A stretch of DNA of 64,000 nucleotides. Source: Acidimicrobiia bacterium. GTDB lineage: Bacteria > Actinomycetota > Acidimicrobiia > IMCC26256 > JAOSJL01. Position numbers and translations under genes: made by a program. Under the pieces are notes generated by a model. The model was given only the letters and a program-made list of their open reading frames with translations, did not search any database and was not told where the DNA came from. Of this stretch, positions 7,186 through 15,679 are shown piece by piece (the stretch's first letter is position 1; every line of letters starts with the position of its first letter). The stretch is taken from positions 1,513,926 through 1,577,925 of the forward strand of contig JAOSJL010000001.1 of the NCBI GenBank assembly GCA_027494115.1, given 5' to 3'.

Positions 7186-8309
7186 TTTCCGGGGAGCATC
7201 CGCTCTATGTACGTGTAGAACACGAACAGAACCGCCAGGAACGGAATCACACCGGCAAACCAGGTGTACCAGTGACGCCACCGCCGGAAGGCCAGCCACC
7301 AGAGTGCACCGACCGCCGCCACGATCAGGGCGAAGATCAGTGCAGGCGTGCGTGGGGATTCCTCACCCGAGAGCCCGGCGGAGTCGATGGTGGCCCGACC
7401 GGCGGACAGGTTCGTGCTCACGCTCGGCGGCTGTGCCTCGGGGCTCTTGGAGGGATTGAGCTCGGCGAACACGACGAGGCGTTCAGCAGCGGAGTACTTC
7501 GGATTGCACGTGGTGAGGGTGAGCATCGCGGTGTCCTCGAGGACGGCGTTCTCGCCCAGAGCCTTCTTGCCGACATAGGTGTTCTTGCCCGGCGGCTTCA
7601 ACACGTCGACGGCGGTGGGGGCGACGATGTCGGTCTTGACGACGTCGTAGACGTAGACCCCGTTCAGCGTCGTGGTGGTGATCTCGTCGCCGGGCTCGAG
7701 CTTGTCGAGGTTGTGGAACGGCTGACCGTAGGTGGTGCGGTGACCGGCGATCGCAGCGTTTCCGATCTCGCCGGGCATCGGGGTGTCAGGGTAGTGGCCG
7801 GGCCCCTTCCGCAGGTCGGGGATCGAGATTCCCTGCACCACGATGCGGTCGACGCCCGCGTCGGGGATCTCGATCTTGAGAGCCGCCTCGCCCTCGGTGA
7901 ACGCGGAGGCGGGCACCGGCTCGCCGCCTTCGCCCTCGCCGCCACCGAGTGTCTCAGGGTCACCTTCGGGCGCCGACGCGTCGATCTGTTCGAGCCGCTT
8001 CTCGAAGTCGCCCTCGAGCTCGTTCTGTGCGCGGGCTTCATAGAGCCCGGTGCCCCAGAGTTGGTACGCCACGAAGAGCAGGACCAGGAGCCCCAGCGTG
8101 ATGAGGCCTCTTCCGACGAAACCGAGGACGGCGCGCGCACCGGTGTCGCGGGGTCGCGACGGCTCCGACGACGGGTCCGGCGTCTCTTCGGGAGGCCCGT
8201 CTCCGGAACCTCCGTCATCGCCGGCGCCGGCCGGAAGGGGCGACCCTGGTTCGTCGGAGGGCCCGCGCGAAGCGAGAGCGGTCGACGATTGGCCGGCTGC
8301 GTCATCCAT
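7179..8309 (-). CDS. Class E sortase
   Basis: 376 residues from ATG 8309. A proline/acid-rich cytoplasmic N-terminus is followed by one membrane helix (LITLGLLVLLFVAYQLWGTG), the sortase domain and two C-terminal hydrophobic segments. Catalytic residues are visible: His in AIAGHRTTYG, Cys268 in TLTTCNPKY and Arg in SAAERLVVF, the typical class E arrangement. Sortases of this class cleave LAXTG-like signals and attach proteins to peptidoglycan or pili; this gives the organism a Gram-positive-type wall-anchoring route. No substrate is adjacent; the surface protein at 60672 is the only candidate in the window. An upstream extension to 8495 is open but lacks family similarity. Confidence 0.93.
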   Translation of the reverse strand: MDDAAGQSSTALASRGPSDEPGSPLPAGAGDDGGSGDGPPEETPDPSSEPSRPRDTGARAVLGFVGRGLITLGLLVLLFVAYQLWGTGLYEARAQNELEGDFEKRLEQIDASAPEGDPETLGGGEGEGGEPVPASAFTEGEAALKIEIPDAGVDRIVVQGISIPDLRKGPGHYPDTPMPGEIGNAAIAGHRTTYGQPFHNLDKLEPGDEITTTTLNGVYVYDVVKTDIVAPTAVDVLKPPGKNTYVGKKALGENAVLEDTAMLTLTTCNPKYSAAERLVVFAELNPSKSPEAQPPSVSTNLSAGRATIDSAGLSGEESPRTPALIFALIVAAVGALWWLAFRRWRHWYTWFAGVIPFLAVLFVFYTYIERMLPGNY

Positions 8310-8325
8310 GTCTGGCACCTCGGTG

Positions 8326-8331
8326 ATTGTA
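8326..8331 (-). promoter_or_regulatory. Candidate -10 element for the sortase gene
   Basis: TACAAT read on the minus strand, giving a predicted transcription start roughly ten bases upstream of the sortase ATG. No convincing -35 hexamer is seen at the right distance, so this is a weak call. Confidence 0.35.
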
Positions 8332-8488
8332 CCCGGGCGTTCGGGACATTTCGGCACGTCAGCCGAGTACCCGCGGAAGATGCCGGGCGGAGCGGGAAAC
8401 CCGATGGGAGTGCTCCGTATGCCGGTTCGACGGTTTCGCCGACCGCTCCTTACACTTTCGGCACCGTCTCCCGGCCCTTGAGGGTCCG

Positions 8489-9178
8489 TTGCCACTCGTC
8501 GTGCGCCTCCGCGCCGCTGTCTGTCTCCTCGGCCGTTTTCCGGCTCTCGCCGGTACCGACCTCGACGTACACGAACGCGAGGTCTTACTGCTCAGTGGGC
8601 CCAACGGTGCGGGCAAGACCACCCTTCTCCGCCTCCTGGCGGGCCTGGTCCGCCTCAGATCCGGGAAGGCCGAGGTTCTGGGCGTCGATCTCGCCCGCGA
8701 CCGGCGCAGCCATCGGCGTCGTCTGGGATTCATGGGCCACGACACACTCTGCTACGACGACCTCACGGTCCGGGAGAACCTGCGTTTCGCGACACGTTCA
8801 GCGGGTGCGACCGCCGCTACCGCGGATGACGTGCTCACTCGTGTCGGACTCGAGGAACAGGCCGACGTGGCGCATCAGCGACTGTCGGCCGGACAGTGTC
8901 GGCGCCTCTCGCTGGCTGTCGCGCTCTCGCGGAGCCCCGACTTGTTGCTGCTCGACGAACCGCACGCCGGCCTCGACCCCGCCGGGCGTTCGATGCTCGA
9001 CTCCGTGATCAGCGAGGCGCCCTCTGCGGGTACGACCGTGATCGTCGCTTCGCACGAAACTGAGCGCGTGCGTTCTCTGGCGGACCGTGAGGTCCGAATC
9101 GTGGGAGGTCGTGCCGAGCGCGCCGTCCTGGAGCGGCCGTCGGTCGACAGCGCGCCGAGCGCGGAGGGCGGACCGTGA
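8489..9178 (+). CDS. ccmA: CcmA, haem exporter ABC ATPase
   Basis: About 229 residues if the TTG at 8489 is used, which has GAGGG four bases upstream; GTG 8501 is an alternative. Walker A is SGPNGAGKTTLL, the signature region RLSAGQCRRLSLA and Walker B LLLLDEPHAGLD with H-loop VIVASHE. CcmA powers the CcmABCD complex that releases haem-loaded CcmE for cytochrome c maturation. It is the first gene of the ccm operon; CcmB starts on its last bases (GTGA). A weak promoter-like TACACT lies at 8451-8456. The identity depends on the following ccmB-I genes as well as the motifs. Confidence 0.9.
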   Translation: MPLVVRLRAAVCLLGRFPALAGTDLDVHEREVLLLSGPNGAGKTTLLRLLAGLVRLRSGKAEVLGVDLARDRRSHRRRLGFMGHDTLCYDDLTVRENLRFATRSAGATAATADDVLTRVGLEEQADVAHQRLSAGQCRRLSLAVALSRSPDLLLLDEPHAGLDPAGRSMLDSVISEAPSAGTTVIVASHETERVRSLADREVRIVGGRAERAVLERPSVDSAPSAEGGP

Positions 9179-9849
9179 GTCTCGCCAGAGAGGTGTGGTT
9201 GGTTGCCGGCAAGGACCTTCGGGTCGAGGCCCGGTCGCGCGTGACTCTCAACCAGGTGTTGCCGTTCGGCGCCGTCGTACTGCTGTTGTTCGCGTTCGCC
9301 CTCGATCCCGACCGCGGGCTTCTGTCAGAGGTCGCTCCCGGTCTGTTCTGGGTGGCGGTCCTGCTGGCGGCTGTTCTCGCGGTCTCCCGCTCCTTTGCGG
9401 TGGAGGCCGAACACGGGGCGATCGACGGGCTCCGTCTGTCGGGGCTCGATGGAGCCTCCGTGTTCCTGGGCAAGACCCTTGCCATCGCCGTACAGTTGCT
9501 CCTCCTGGAACTCGTTCTGGGGATCGGCGTCGTCGTGTTCTACGACACCGCCGTTCGCAGCGTGGCAGTCCTGGTTCTGGCTGGGGTGGCCGCGACCGTG
9601 GGGATCGCAGCCACCGGTACTCTCTTCGGGGTGCTCGCGGCCGGGTTGCGAACCCGCGAGACGTTGGTCCCGCTGTTGCTGCTCCCGATCGTGGCACCTG
9701 TCATGTTGGGAGCCACCCGGGCGTTCGAAGCGGGCCTCGACGGCGTGCCTTCGGAAGCGTGGCCGTGGGTGCAACTGCTCGCCTTGTTTGCAGTGCTGTA
9801 CCTGGGCGTGGGTGTCCTCGCCTTTGGTTCGCTCTTGGAGGACGCATGA
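9175..9849 (+). CDS. ccmB: CcmB, haem exporter membrane subunit
   Basis: 224 residues from GTG, about six membrane helices. The N-terminus AGKDLRVEARSR and the segment FAVEAEHGAIDGLRLS match the CcmB family pattern (KDLrlE...R, FexEre.G.l..LLls). It forms the channel-like partner of CcmA in the ATP-driven release of haem-CcmE. Start and stop overlap the neighbours by four bases (GTGA, ATGA), so A-B-C are coupled. Confidence 0.92.
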   Translation: MSLAREVWLVAGKDLRVEARSRVTLNQVLPFGAVVLLLFAFALDPDRGLLSEVAPGLFWVAVLLAAVLAVSRSFAVEAEHGAIDGLRLSGLDGASVFLGKTLAIAVQLLLLELVLGIGVVVFYDTAVRSVAVLVLAGVAATVGIAATGTLFGVLAAGLRTRETLVPLLLLPIVAPVMLGATRAFEAGLDGVPSEAWPWVQLLALFAVLYLGVGVLAFGSLLEDA

Positions 9850-10661
9850 TCTCGCTGGCCAGACCCGCGGTGAACGCGCTGGGTCTCTTGACGCTCGTCG
9901 CGCTGTTCGTCCTCGCGGTCCTGGCTCTCGGCGTCGTGCCCCCCGACGCGGTGCAGGGGGATGCCCAGCGCCTGATGTACGTGCACGTTCCCGCAGCGTG
10001 GCTGGCCTACCTGGCGTTCTTCGTGACGGCGGTCTCGTCGGCGCTGTACCTGTGGCCGCGGACACGCCAGCCCGGGTGGGATCTGCTGGCGGGATCCTCG
10101 GCCGAGATCGGGGTGATCTTCACGGGCCTCACGCTCGTTCTGGGCTCGCTGTGGGGACGGCCCGTGTGGGGCGCATGGTGGGTGTGGGATGCGCGTCTGG
10201 TCACCACCGCCGTCCTCTTCTTCTTGTACCTCGGCTACCTCGCCCTGCGCCGAGTGCCCGCAGACCCCGACGTCCGTGCCCGGCGGGCCGCCATTGCCGC
10301 CCTCATCGCCTTCGTCGACGTTCCCATCGTGCACTTCTCCGTCAACTGGTGGCGGACGTTGCATCAGGAAGCCACCGTCTTCAATCCCGACCTCGACGCG
10401 CAGATCGAAGGATCCATGGCGTGGACGCTCCTCTTCGCCGTCGTGGCCTTCACGCTCGCGTACGGGTATCTGATGGCGCGACGGGTCCAGCTCGCCCGCC
10501 TCGAGGAAGGTCGTGAGGAACGCGAGCTCGACGCAGCGATCGCAGCGCGCGTGGCATCGGGTTCGGAGCGAACCGATCTCGAGGATCGTGTGCCCGGCGA
10601 GGGCACCGGCAAAGGAAACATCGGCGATCCAGCCGTGGCGGGAGCGGGGGAGCACCGATGA
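9846..10661 (+). CDS. ccmC: CcmC, haem lyase/transfer subunit with WWD domain
   Basis: 271 residues from the ATG overlapping the ccmB stop. Six or so membrane helices; the WWD motif is WGAWWVWDARLV, flanked by candidate haem-ligand histidines in MYVHVPAAWLAYL and VPIVHFSVNWWRTLHQ. CcmC loads haem onto CcmE. The C-terminal tail of about 50 residues is hydrophilic and charged. Stop overlaps the ccmD start (ATGA). A long open frame extending far upstream in the same phase is a shadow of ccmA/B. Confidence 0.95.
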   Translation: MISLARPAVNALGLLTLVALFVLAVLALGVVPPDAVQGDAQRLMYVHVPAAWLAYLAFFVTAVSSALYLWPRTRQPGWDLLAGSSAEIGVIFTGLTLVLGSLWGRPVWGAWWVWDARLVTTAVLFFLYLGYLALRRVPADPDVRARRAAIAALIAFVDVPIVHFSVNWWRTLHQEATVFNPDLDAQIEGSMAWTLLFAVVAFTLAYGYLMARRVQLARLEEGREERELDAAIAARVASGSERTDLEDRVPGEGTGKGNIGDPAVAGAGEHR

Positions 10662-10795
10662 GTGACGCAGGGTTCGTTGTCGCCGGATACGTCATCACCG
10701 CTGTTGTGCTGATCGCCTACATCGGCTGGATGGCGGCGCGGTTCCGGCGGGTCCGCCGTGGGTTGACGGAGGAGGAGTTGGAGCGGTGGCGGTGA
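10658..10795 (+). CDS. ccmD: CcmD-like small membrane protein
   Basis: A 45-residue protein too short for most gene finders. One membrane helix (VVAGYVITAVVLIAYIGWMA) is followed by a basic stretch and an acidic end (RRVRRGLTEEELERW), exactly the plan of CcmD, which tethers haem-CcmE to the CcmABC complex. It begins on the ccmC stop (ATGA) and the ccmE start overlaps its stop (GTGA). The position between ccmC and ccmE is the usual one. Confidence 0.85.
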   Translation: MSDAGFVVAGYVITAVVLIAYIGWMAARFRRVRRGLTEEELERWR

Positions 10796-11235
10796 TCCCC
10801 GAATCCGCGCCGGCTCCCGCCCGTGGGCGTCGCTGGATCTACGTGGTGGCGGCGCTCCTGTGTGTCGGCGCCATAGCGTTCCTCCTTCTCGGTGGCCTGC
10901 GCGGCAACATCGTCTACTTCCGCACGGTCTCGGAGGCGGTCCAGGAGAACGACACCGGCCGCCTCCGACTGGCGGGAGAGGTCGTGCCCGGTTCGATCTC
11001 GGAGACCGATGACGGAGTGACCTTCGAGGTCACCGACGGCAACGAAACCGTGGCCGTCGTGCATCGCGGCGACCCTCCCGACCTCTTCGCCGAGGGTGCG
11101 CCCGTGGTCGCCGAAGGCGAGTGGGACGACGGGTTCGCAGCGTTCCAGTCCGACCGCATCCTCATCAACCACGGCAACGAGTACTCCCCGCCCGACGTGT
11201 CCTCCGAGGACCCGTCCGCCGAACACCCGTCGTGA
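10792..11235 (+). CDS. ccmE: CcmE, periplasmic haem chaperone
   Basis: 147 residues if the GTG at 10792 (GTGA overlap with ccmD) is used; GTG 10786 would add two residues. One N-terminal membrane anchor (WIYVVAALLCVGAIAFLLLG), then an OB-fold: FRTVSEAVQ, RLAGEVVPGSI, VTFEVTDG. The haem-binding HxxxY is present as NHGNEYSPP; this is the classical His type rather than the Cys variant of some archaea and desulfovibrios. The C-terminal tail is acidic and short. CcmE carries haem from CcmC to CcmF/H. Confidence 0.95.
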   Translation: MIPESAPAPARGRRWIYVVAALLCVGAIAFLLLGGLRGNIVYFRTVSEAVQENDTGRLRLAGEVVPGSISETDDGVTFEVTDGNETVAVVHRGDPPDLFAEGAPVVAEGEWDDGFAAFQSDRILINHGNEYSPPDVSSEDPSAEHPS

Positions 11236-13280
11236 GGGCGGCGATCGGATACGGGGCACTCGTCTGGGGTGGAGCGGCGTGCGTCCTCGGCATCGTGGCG
11301 TTGGGCGCAGGCCTGCGCCGGAGCGACGACCGACTTCTCCTGTTGGGCCGTCGGTTCGTGTTCGCCGTGCTGGTCGCCGCCGTGGTCGCCGTAGCGGTCA
11401 TGGAGTGGGCGCTTCTCAGCCACGACTTCTCGCTCGAGTACGTAGCGAAGAACGGGTCACTGGCGACTCCGGTCTTCTACACCGCGGCGTCGCTGTGGGC
11501 CTCGCTCGAGGGGTCGATCCTCCTGTGGATGCTGATCCTCGCCGGGTACCTGGGCCTCACCGCCTACCGGTTCCGCGACCGGGCCACCGATCCGCTCGTC
11601 GCCTGGGCCACGATCACCGGTCTCGCAGTGGCGTTGTTCTTCTTCATCCTCCTGCTCGGTCCGGCCAACCCCTTCCGACTCGTGGCCGGCGTCGTGCCGA
11701 CCGACGGCCCCGGTCCGAATCCGTTGTTGCAGAACCACCCGCTCATGGCGGTTCACCCGCCGATGCTCTACCTCGGCTACGTCGGATTCACTGTTCCGTT
11801 CATGTTCGCGATCGCTGCCCTCGTCACCGGCCGACTCGGCGAGGGATGGCTGATCGAAACCCGCCGAGCCGCCGTCTTGGCGTGGGGGTTCCTCACGGTC
11901 GGAATCGTGCTGGGTGGCTGGTGGAGCTACGAGGTCCTCGGGTGGGGTGGATACTGGGCGTGGGACCCGGTTGAGAACGCGTCGCTGCTGCCGTGGTTGA
12001 CGGGCACCGCCTATATTCACTCGGTGATGGTGCAGGAGCGCCGCGGGATGCTGCGCGTCTGGAACCTCTCGCTTCTGATCGCGACGTTCTGCCTCACGAT
12101 TCTCGGTACGTTCCTCACCCGCTCGGGTGTGGTCAACAGCGTGCACTCCTTCTCGGAGTCGGCGATCGGGCCGATGCTGCTCCTGTTCCTCGGAGTCGTC
12201 GCGGTGGTGGGAATCGGATTGATCGCGTGGCGCGGCGACCTGCTTCGCTCCCATGGGAAGATCGACTCGGTCGTCTCACGCGAGTCGGCGTTCCTCGCCA
12301 ACAACCTGCTGTTCGCGGCGTTCGCTTTCGTTGTGCTGCTCGGAACCGTCTTTCCCCTGCTCGTCGAAGCGCTGCAGGACCGTCGGCTGTCCGTCGGTGA
12401 GCCGTACTTCGACCGCATGACACTTCCCATCGGGATGGCATTGCTGTTCCTGATGGCGGCAGCGCCCGCGTTGCCGTGGCGCGCCACGTCGGGGGAGGTT
12501 CTGCAACGCCGGTTCCGCGTCCCCGCATGGATCGGTGTGCTCACGATGCTTGTGGCCGTCCTCCTCGGGACCCGGGGTGTCGCCCAGGTGCTCGTGTTCG
12601 GGCTGGCGGCCTTCGCGCTCACTGGCATCGCGCAGCAGTTCGGGATGGCTGTTCGTTCCCGCAGTTCCGTCCACGGCGAAAAGATCCCGGTCGCTCTGGG
12701 ACGCACGGTCACCGGGAATCCGCGTAAGTACGGCGGTCTCGTTGTTCACGTCGGTGTTGTGCTCGTCGCCGTAGCCATTTCCGTCGGAGCACACTGGTCG
12801 ACGAGTCGTGAGGTACGCCTGGGTGAGAACGAGTCGGCCACGGTTGCCGGTTACACCGTGACCTACCTCGGCAGCGACACGACCGTGACCGAGCAGAAGA
12901 CGACCAGTGCGGCTCAGGTCCGCGTCGAACGCGGCGGCGACGACCTGGGCGTGTACGAACCCGCCATCTCCACGTTCCCGAACAGCACCCAGGGCATCGG
13001 CACTCCGTCGGTGCGCACCGGAATCACGCGCGATGTCTATCTCACGCTCATCTCGTCACCGAACGAGTCGGGTCGCGTCACCCTGGGCGTGGCGGTCAAT
13101 CCGATGGTCGTGTGGCTCTGGATCGGCGGCGGGGTGATGTTCCTCGGCACCCTCATCGCCGTGGGCCCTTCGGCGCGCTCTTCGTTGCGTCGGGCGCGAC
13201 GGACCGGGCCTTCACCGGACGTTTCGGAACCCACCGAGGGCGATTCCACCGATCCCGGTCCCGCTGAGGTTCCAGCGTGA
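11232..13280 (+). CDS. ccmF: CcmF, cytochrome c haem lyase subunit
   Basis: 682 residues from GTG 11232 (GTGA with ccmE). Many membrane helices; the WWD domain WWSYEVLGWGGYWAWDPVEN is intact and the periplasmic histidines in NHPLMAVHPPMLYLG and WLTGTAYIHSVM are present. Conserved FCLTILGTFLTRSGVV also fits. CcmF works with CcmH/CcmI to attach haem to apocytochrome c. The C-terminus has an extracytoplasmic domain and a final helix, then a Pro/Asp tail. It is about the family's usual length. Confidence 0.96.
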   Translation: MRAAIGYGALVWGGAACVLGIVALGAGLRRSDDRLLLLGRRFVFAVLVAAVVAVAVMEWALLSHDFSLEYVAKNGSLATPVFYTAASLWASLEGSILLWMLILAGYLGLTAYRFRDRATDPLVAWATITGLAVALFFFILLLGPANPFRLVAGVVPTDGPGPNPLLQNHPLMAVHPPMLYLGYVGFTVPFMFAIAALVTGRLGEGWLIETRRAAVLAWGFLTVGIVLGGWWSYEVLGWGGYWAWDPVENASLLPWLTGTAYIHSVMVQERRGMLRVWNLSLLIATFCLTILGTFLTRSGVVNSVHSFSESAIGPMLLLFLGVVAVVGIGLIAWRGDLLRSHGKIDSVVSRESAFLANNLLFAAFAFVVLLGTVFPLLVEALQDRRLSVGEPYFDRMTLPIGMALLFLMAAAPALPWRATSGEVLQRRFRVPAWIGVLTMLVAVLLGTRGVAQVLVFGLAAFALTGIAQQFGMAVRSRSSVHGEKIPVALGRTVTGNPRKYGGLVVHVGVVLVAVAISVGAHWSTSREVRLGENESATVAGYTVTYLGSDTTVTEQKTTSAAQVRVERGGDDLGVYEPAISTFPNSTQGIGTPSVRTGITRDVYLTLISSPNESGRVTLGVAVNPMVVWLWIGGGVMFLGTLIAVGPSARSSLRRARRTGPSPDVSEPTEGDSTDPGPAEVPA

Positions 13281-13854
13281 CCGGCGGCGCACCGCCTCCG
13301 GAGGGTCGGCCGGAACGCCGAGGGCGGCCGATCCTGTGGGGAGCAACCGCCATCGGGGTCGTGGTCATCGCTTTCGCCGTGATTCTGGCGATGCAGATCG
13401 ACACCAACCCGACCTTCGAGGGCGGTCCCGAGCTCGGGGAACCTGCACCCGCGTTCGATCTGCCGACGCTCGACGGTGGGAATGTGAGCAACGAATCGGT
13501 CGCGGGCAAGGCCGTGATCGTGAACTTCTGGAACTCCTGGTGCATCCCGTGTGCGCGGAGCACCCGGCGCTGGCGGAGTTCCACGCGCGTCACGCGGACG
13601 ATCCTGACTTCGCGATGGTCGGCATCGTGCGCGATGACACCGAGGAAGCTGCCCGCGGCTGGGTCGAGGACAAGGGCGTGAGCTGGACGACAGCCCTGGA
13701 TCCGGGCGACAGGGCCGCTCTCGATTTCGCCACGACCGGTCAACCCGAGACGTACGCCATCGATCCGACCGGCGTCGTGGTGGGCAAGCAGCTGGGTGAG
13801 GTCGACGTCGACGACCTCGAGGCGCTGCTCGCGAGGGCGCGGGGGACGGGCTGA
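13277..13854 (+). CDS. ccmG: CcmG/DsbE-type thioredoxin, frameshifted in this sequence
   Basis: Starts at GTG 13277 (GTGA with ccmF). Membrane anchor ILWGATAIGVVVIAFAVILA, then a TlpA/DsbE thioredoxin fold with VIVNFWNSWCIPC (Cys89, Cys92). Right after the CxxC the reading frame is lost at about 13553; continuing one base out of phase gives AEHPALAEFHARHA, VGIVRDD and ETYAIDPTGVVVGK, the expected rest of the fold with the cis-Pro region. One base is missing in the TGTGCGCGGAG stretch. Everything else is conserved, so a sequencing error is likelier than a pseudogene. CcmG keeps apocytochrome cysteines reduced. Confidence 0.85.
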
Positions 13855-14345
13855 TGCGAGCACCGTGGGCACGGTGGGTCCCCTGGGTGGCGCTTGCCCT
13901 CATCGCCGCGGTCGCGGTGGGTCTGGCGGCGAACCCGGGATCACGAGATGACTCACCGGACGCGCGGCTGGAGAGCCTGACCCGGGAGTTGCGGTGCCCG
14001 ACCTGCCAGGGGCTGTCGGTGGCCGACAGTCCGTCGTCCACCGCGCGGGCGATCGTCGACGACGTGCGCCGTCGGATCGAGGCCGGTGAGACCGACGGTG
14101 AGATCCGAGACGCCTACGTCGAGACGTGGGGCGAGTGGATCCTGCTCGAGCCCCAGAACAGCGGTGTCTCGCTCCTCGTGTGGCTGCTGCCGATCGCGGG
14201 GCTCGTCCTCGGTGTCGGCGTCCTGGTGGTCGCACTCACCCGGTGGCGACGCGAGCCCCGCTACACGCCCACGACCGAGGACCGCGAACTCGTCGAGCGC
14301 GTCCGCGGCCGCAAGGAGGATCCCGGTGCAACCGGCGCTCGGTGA
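13854..14345 (+). CDS. ccmH: CcmH, cytochrome c maturation thiol reductase subunit
   Basis: 163 residues; the ATG overlaps the ccmG stop by one base (TGATG). An N-terminal signal/anchor helix precedes the hallmark LRCPTCQGLSVADS, whose two cysteines act in reduction of apocytochrome c or the CcmG disulphide. IVDDVRRRIEAGETDGEIRD and the aromatic YVETWGEWILLEP match the CcmH/CycL family. A second helix and a basic tail follow. It overlaps the next gene by 20 bases. Confidence 0.95.
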   Translation: MRAPWARWVPWVALALIAAVAVGLAANPGSRDDSPDARLESLTRELRCPTCQGLSVADSPSSTARAIVDDVRRRIEAGETDGEIRDAYVETWGEWILLEPQNSGVSLLVWLLPIAGLVLGVGVLVVALTRWRREPRYTPTTEDRELVERVRGRKEDPGATGAR

Positions 14346-15171
14346 CCTCTACGAGGAGCGGAACTTCCTCCTTGCCTCCCTCGACGATCTCGAGAGCGAG
14401 CGCGCCGACGCCGAAATGGACGATGGCACCTATCGACGTCTGCGCGACGACTACACGGCCCGCGCTGCCGCGGTGCTACGGGCGATCGACGCGGCCGAAC
14501 GCGACCCGAACCGCGGTACCTCGAAGGACGAGGTGGCTGCTGCGCCTCGAACCGGTCGTCGGCTCGCTGTGGTGGGCGGCATCGTGGCGTTCGTGGCGGC
14601 GGCAGGATTTCTCCTGGCCAATGCCGTCGGCGACCGCGTCGACGGCGGTACCGCCACGGGCAACCAGCAGACCGACAGAAACCCGGAGGAGGTCGCAGCG
14701 GAGACCCGAGCGACGCTCGAAGCAGCGGTGGAGCGGAATCCCGACGATCCCGCGGCGCATCTCGAACTCGCGCGCTTTCTCGCTCCCACGGATCCCACCG
14801 CGTCGCTCATGGCCTACGACGAGGTCGTCGCCCTCGACCCTGCCAACGTCGAGGCGCACGCATATGGCGGGTGGATCGTCCATCTCGCCGGTCTTCCCGA
14901 GGAGGCTCTCGAGCGGGTGGACCGCGCTCTCGCTGTCGATCCCGACTACCCCGACGCCCGCTTCTTCCGGGGCATGATCCTGTTCCAGGGTCTCGATGAT
15001 CCCGCAGGTGCGGTCGTCGAGTTCGACCGGTATCTCGAGATCGCTCCCGACGGGCCACTGGCAGATCAGGTACGCGACGTAGCGGACGCCGCGCGCGGCT
15101 GTGGCCGAGCCCAACGGCGTACCTGCGCCGTGACCGCCTGCTGTTCTCCGACGAGGCCCGTCTCCCGGTAG
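14326..15171 (+). CDS. CcmI-like TPR protein
   Basis: 281 residues from GTG 14326, which has AAGGAGG seven bases upstream inside ccmH. Helical N-terminus (EERNFLLASLDDLESERADAE), one membrane helix (LAVVGGIVAFVAAAGFLLA) and two to three TPR-like repeats (NPDDPAAHLELARFLAP, DPANVEAHAYGGWIVHLAG, DPDYPDARFFRGMILFQG). This is the layout of CcmI/CycH, the apocytochrome chaperone. The last 20 residues (GCGRAQRRTCAV...) look unnatural; an adjacent phase reads ARAAVAEPNGVPAP then stop, so a small indel in the GCGCGCGG run near 15094 may have changed the C-terminus. Confidence 0.8.
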   Translation: MQPALGDLYEERNFLLASLDDLESERADAEMDDGTYRRLRDDYTARAAAVLRAIDAAERDPNRGTSKDEVAAAPRTGRRLAVVGGIVAFVAAAGFLLANAVGDRVDGGTATGNQQTDRNPEEVAAETRATLEAAVERNPDDPAAHLELARFLAPTDPTASLMAYDEVVALDPANVEAHAYGGWIVHLAGLPEEALERVDRALAVDPDYPDARFFRGMILFQGLDDPAGAVVEFDRYLEIAPDGPLADQVRDVADAARGCGRAQRRTCAVTACCSPTRPVSR

Positions 15172-15202
15172 CGTGAGCGACCCGACGACCCAGGAGTCTC
15201 TT

Positions 15203-15679
15203 GTGGCAGCGCACACCGATCACCCGATCGACCAGGACGCGACCTACCGCGTCACCATCTCGACCGATCGTGGCGACATCGTGATGGACCTCGACCCGAA
15301 GCTGGCGCCCCGGACCGTGGCGAACTTCGTGGGCCTCGCGCGTGACGGCTACTACGACGGCCTCACGTTCCACCGCGTGGTCGACGAATTCGTGATCCAG
15401 GGTGGATGCCCCGACGGAAACGGCACCGGAGGACCCGGCTACCAGTTCGACGACGAACCGGTGCTCGGCGAGTACACCCTCGGTGCGGTGGCGATGGCCA
15501 ACGCCGGCCCCAACAGCAACGGATCGCAGTTCTTCGTGTGTATCGACGACTGCACCAGCAAGTTGTCGAAGGACTACAACCTCTTCGGCCACACGACGTC
15601 GGGAGTCGACGTGGCCCAGGCCATCGAGGTCGGCGATGTCATGAACTCCGTGAAGGTCGAGGAGCTCACAGGGAACTGA
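15203..15679 (+). CDS. Cyclophilin-type peptidyl-prolyl isomerase
   Basis: 158 residues from GTG 15203, chosen because AGGAG lies six bases upstream; GTG 15173 would add ten residues. Cyclophilin motifs: LDPKLAPRTVANFVGLA, YYDGLTFHRVV, FVIQGGCPDGNGTGGPGY and MANAGPNSNGSQFFV. It has no signal peptide, so it acts in the cytoplasm. It follows the ccm genes but is probably expressed separately. The end overlaps the end of the convergent ABC permease by 14 bases. Confidence 0.93.
   Translation: MAAHTDHPIDQDATYRVTISTDRGDIVMDLDPKLAPRTVANFVGLARDGYYDGLTFHRVVDEFVIQGGCPDGNGTGGPGYQFDDEPVLGEYTLGAVAMANAGPNSNGSQFFVCIDDCTSKLSKDYNLFGHTTSGVDVAQAIEVGDVMNSVKVEELTGN

Noticed and set aside
6687..9008. 773-codon open frame on the plus strand
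   Set aside because: It is antisense to the sortase and out of phase with the epimerase and ccmA; composition is that of GC-rich shadow frames.
13277..13854. ccmG as a genuine pseudogene
   Set aside because: A single-base break in an otherwise intact operon, matching the error pattern seen in many essential genes here.
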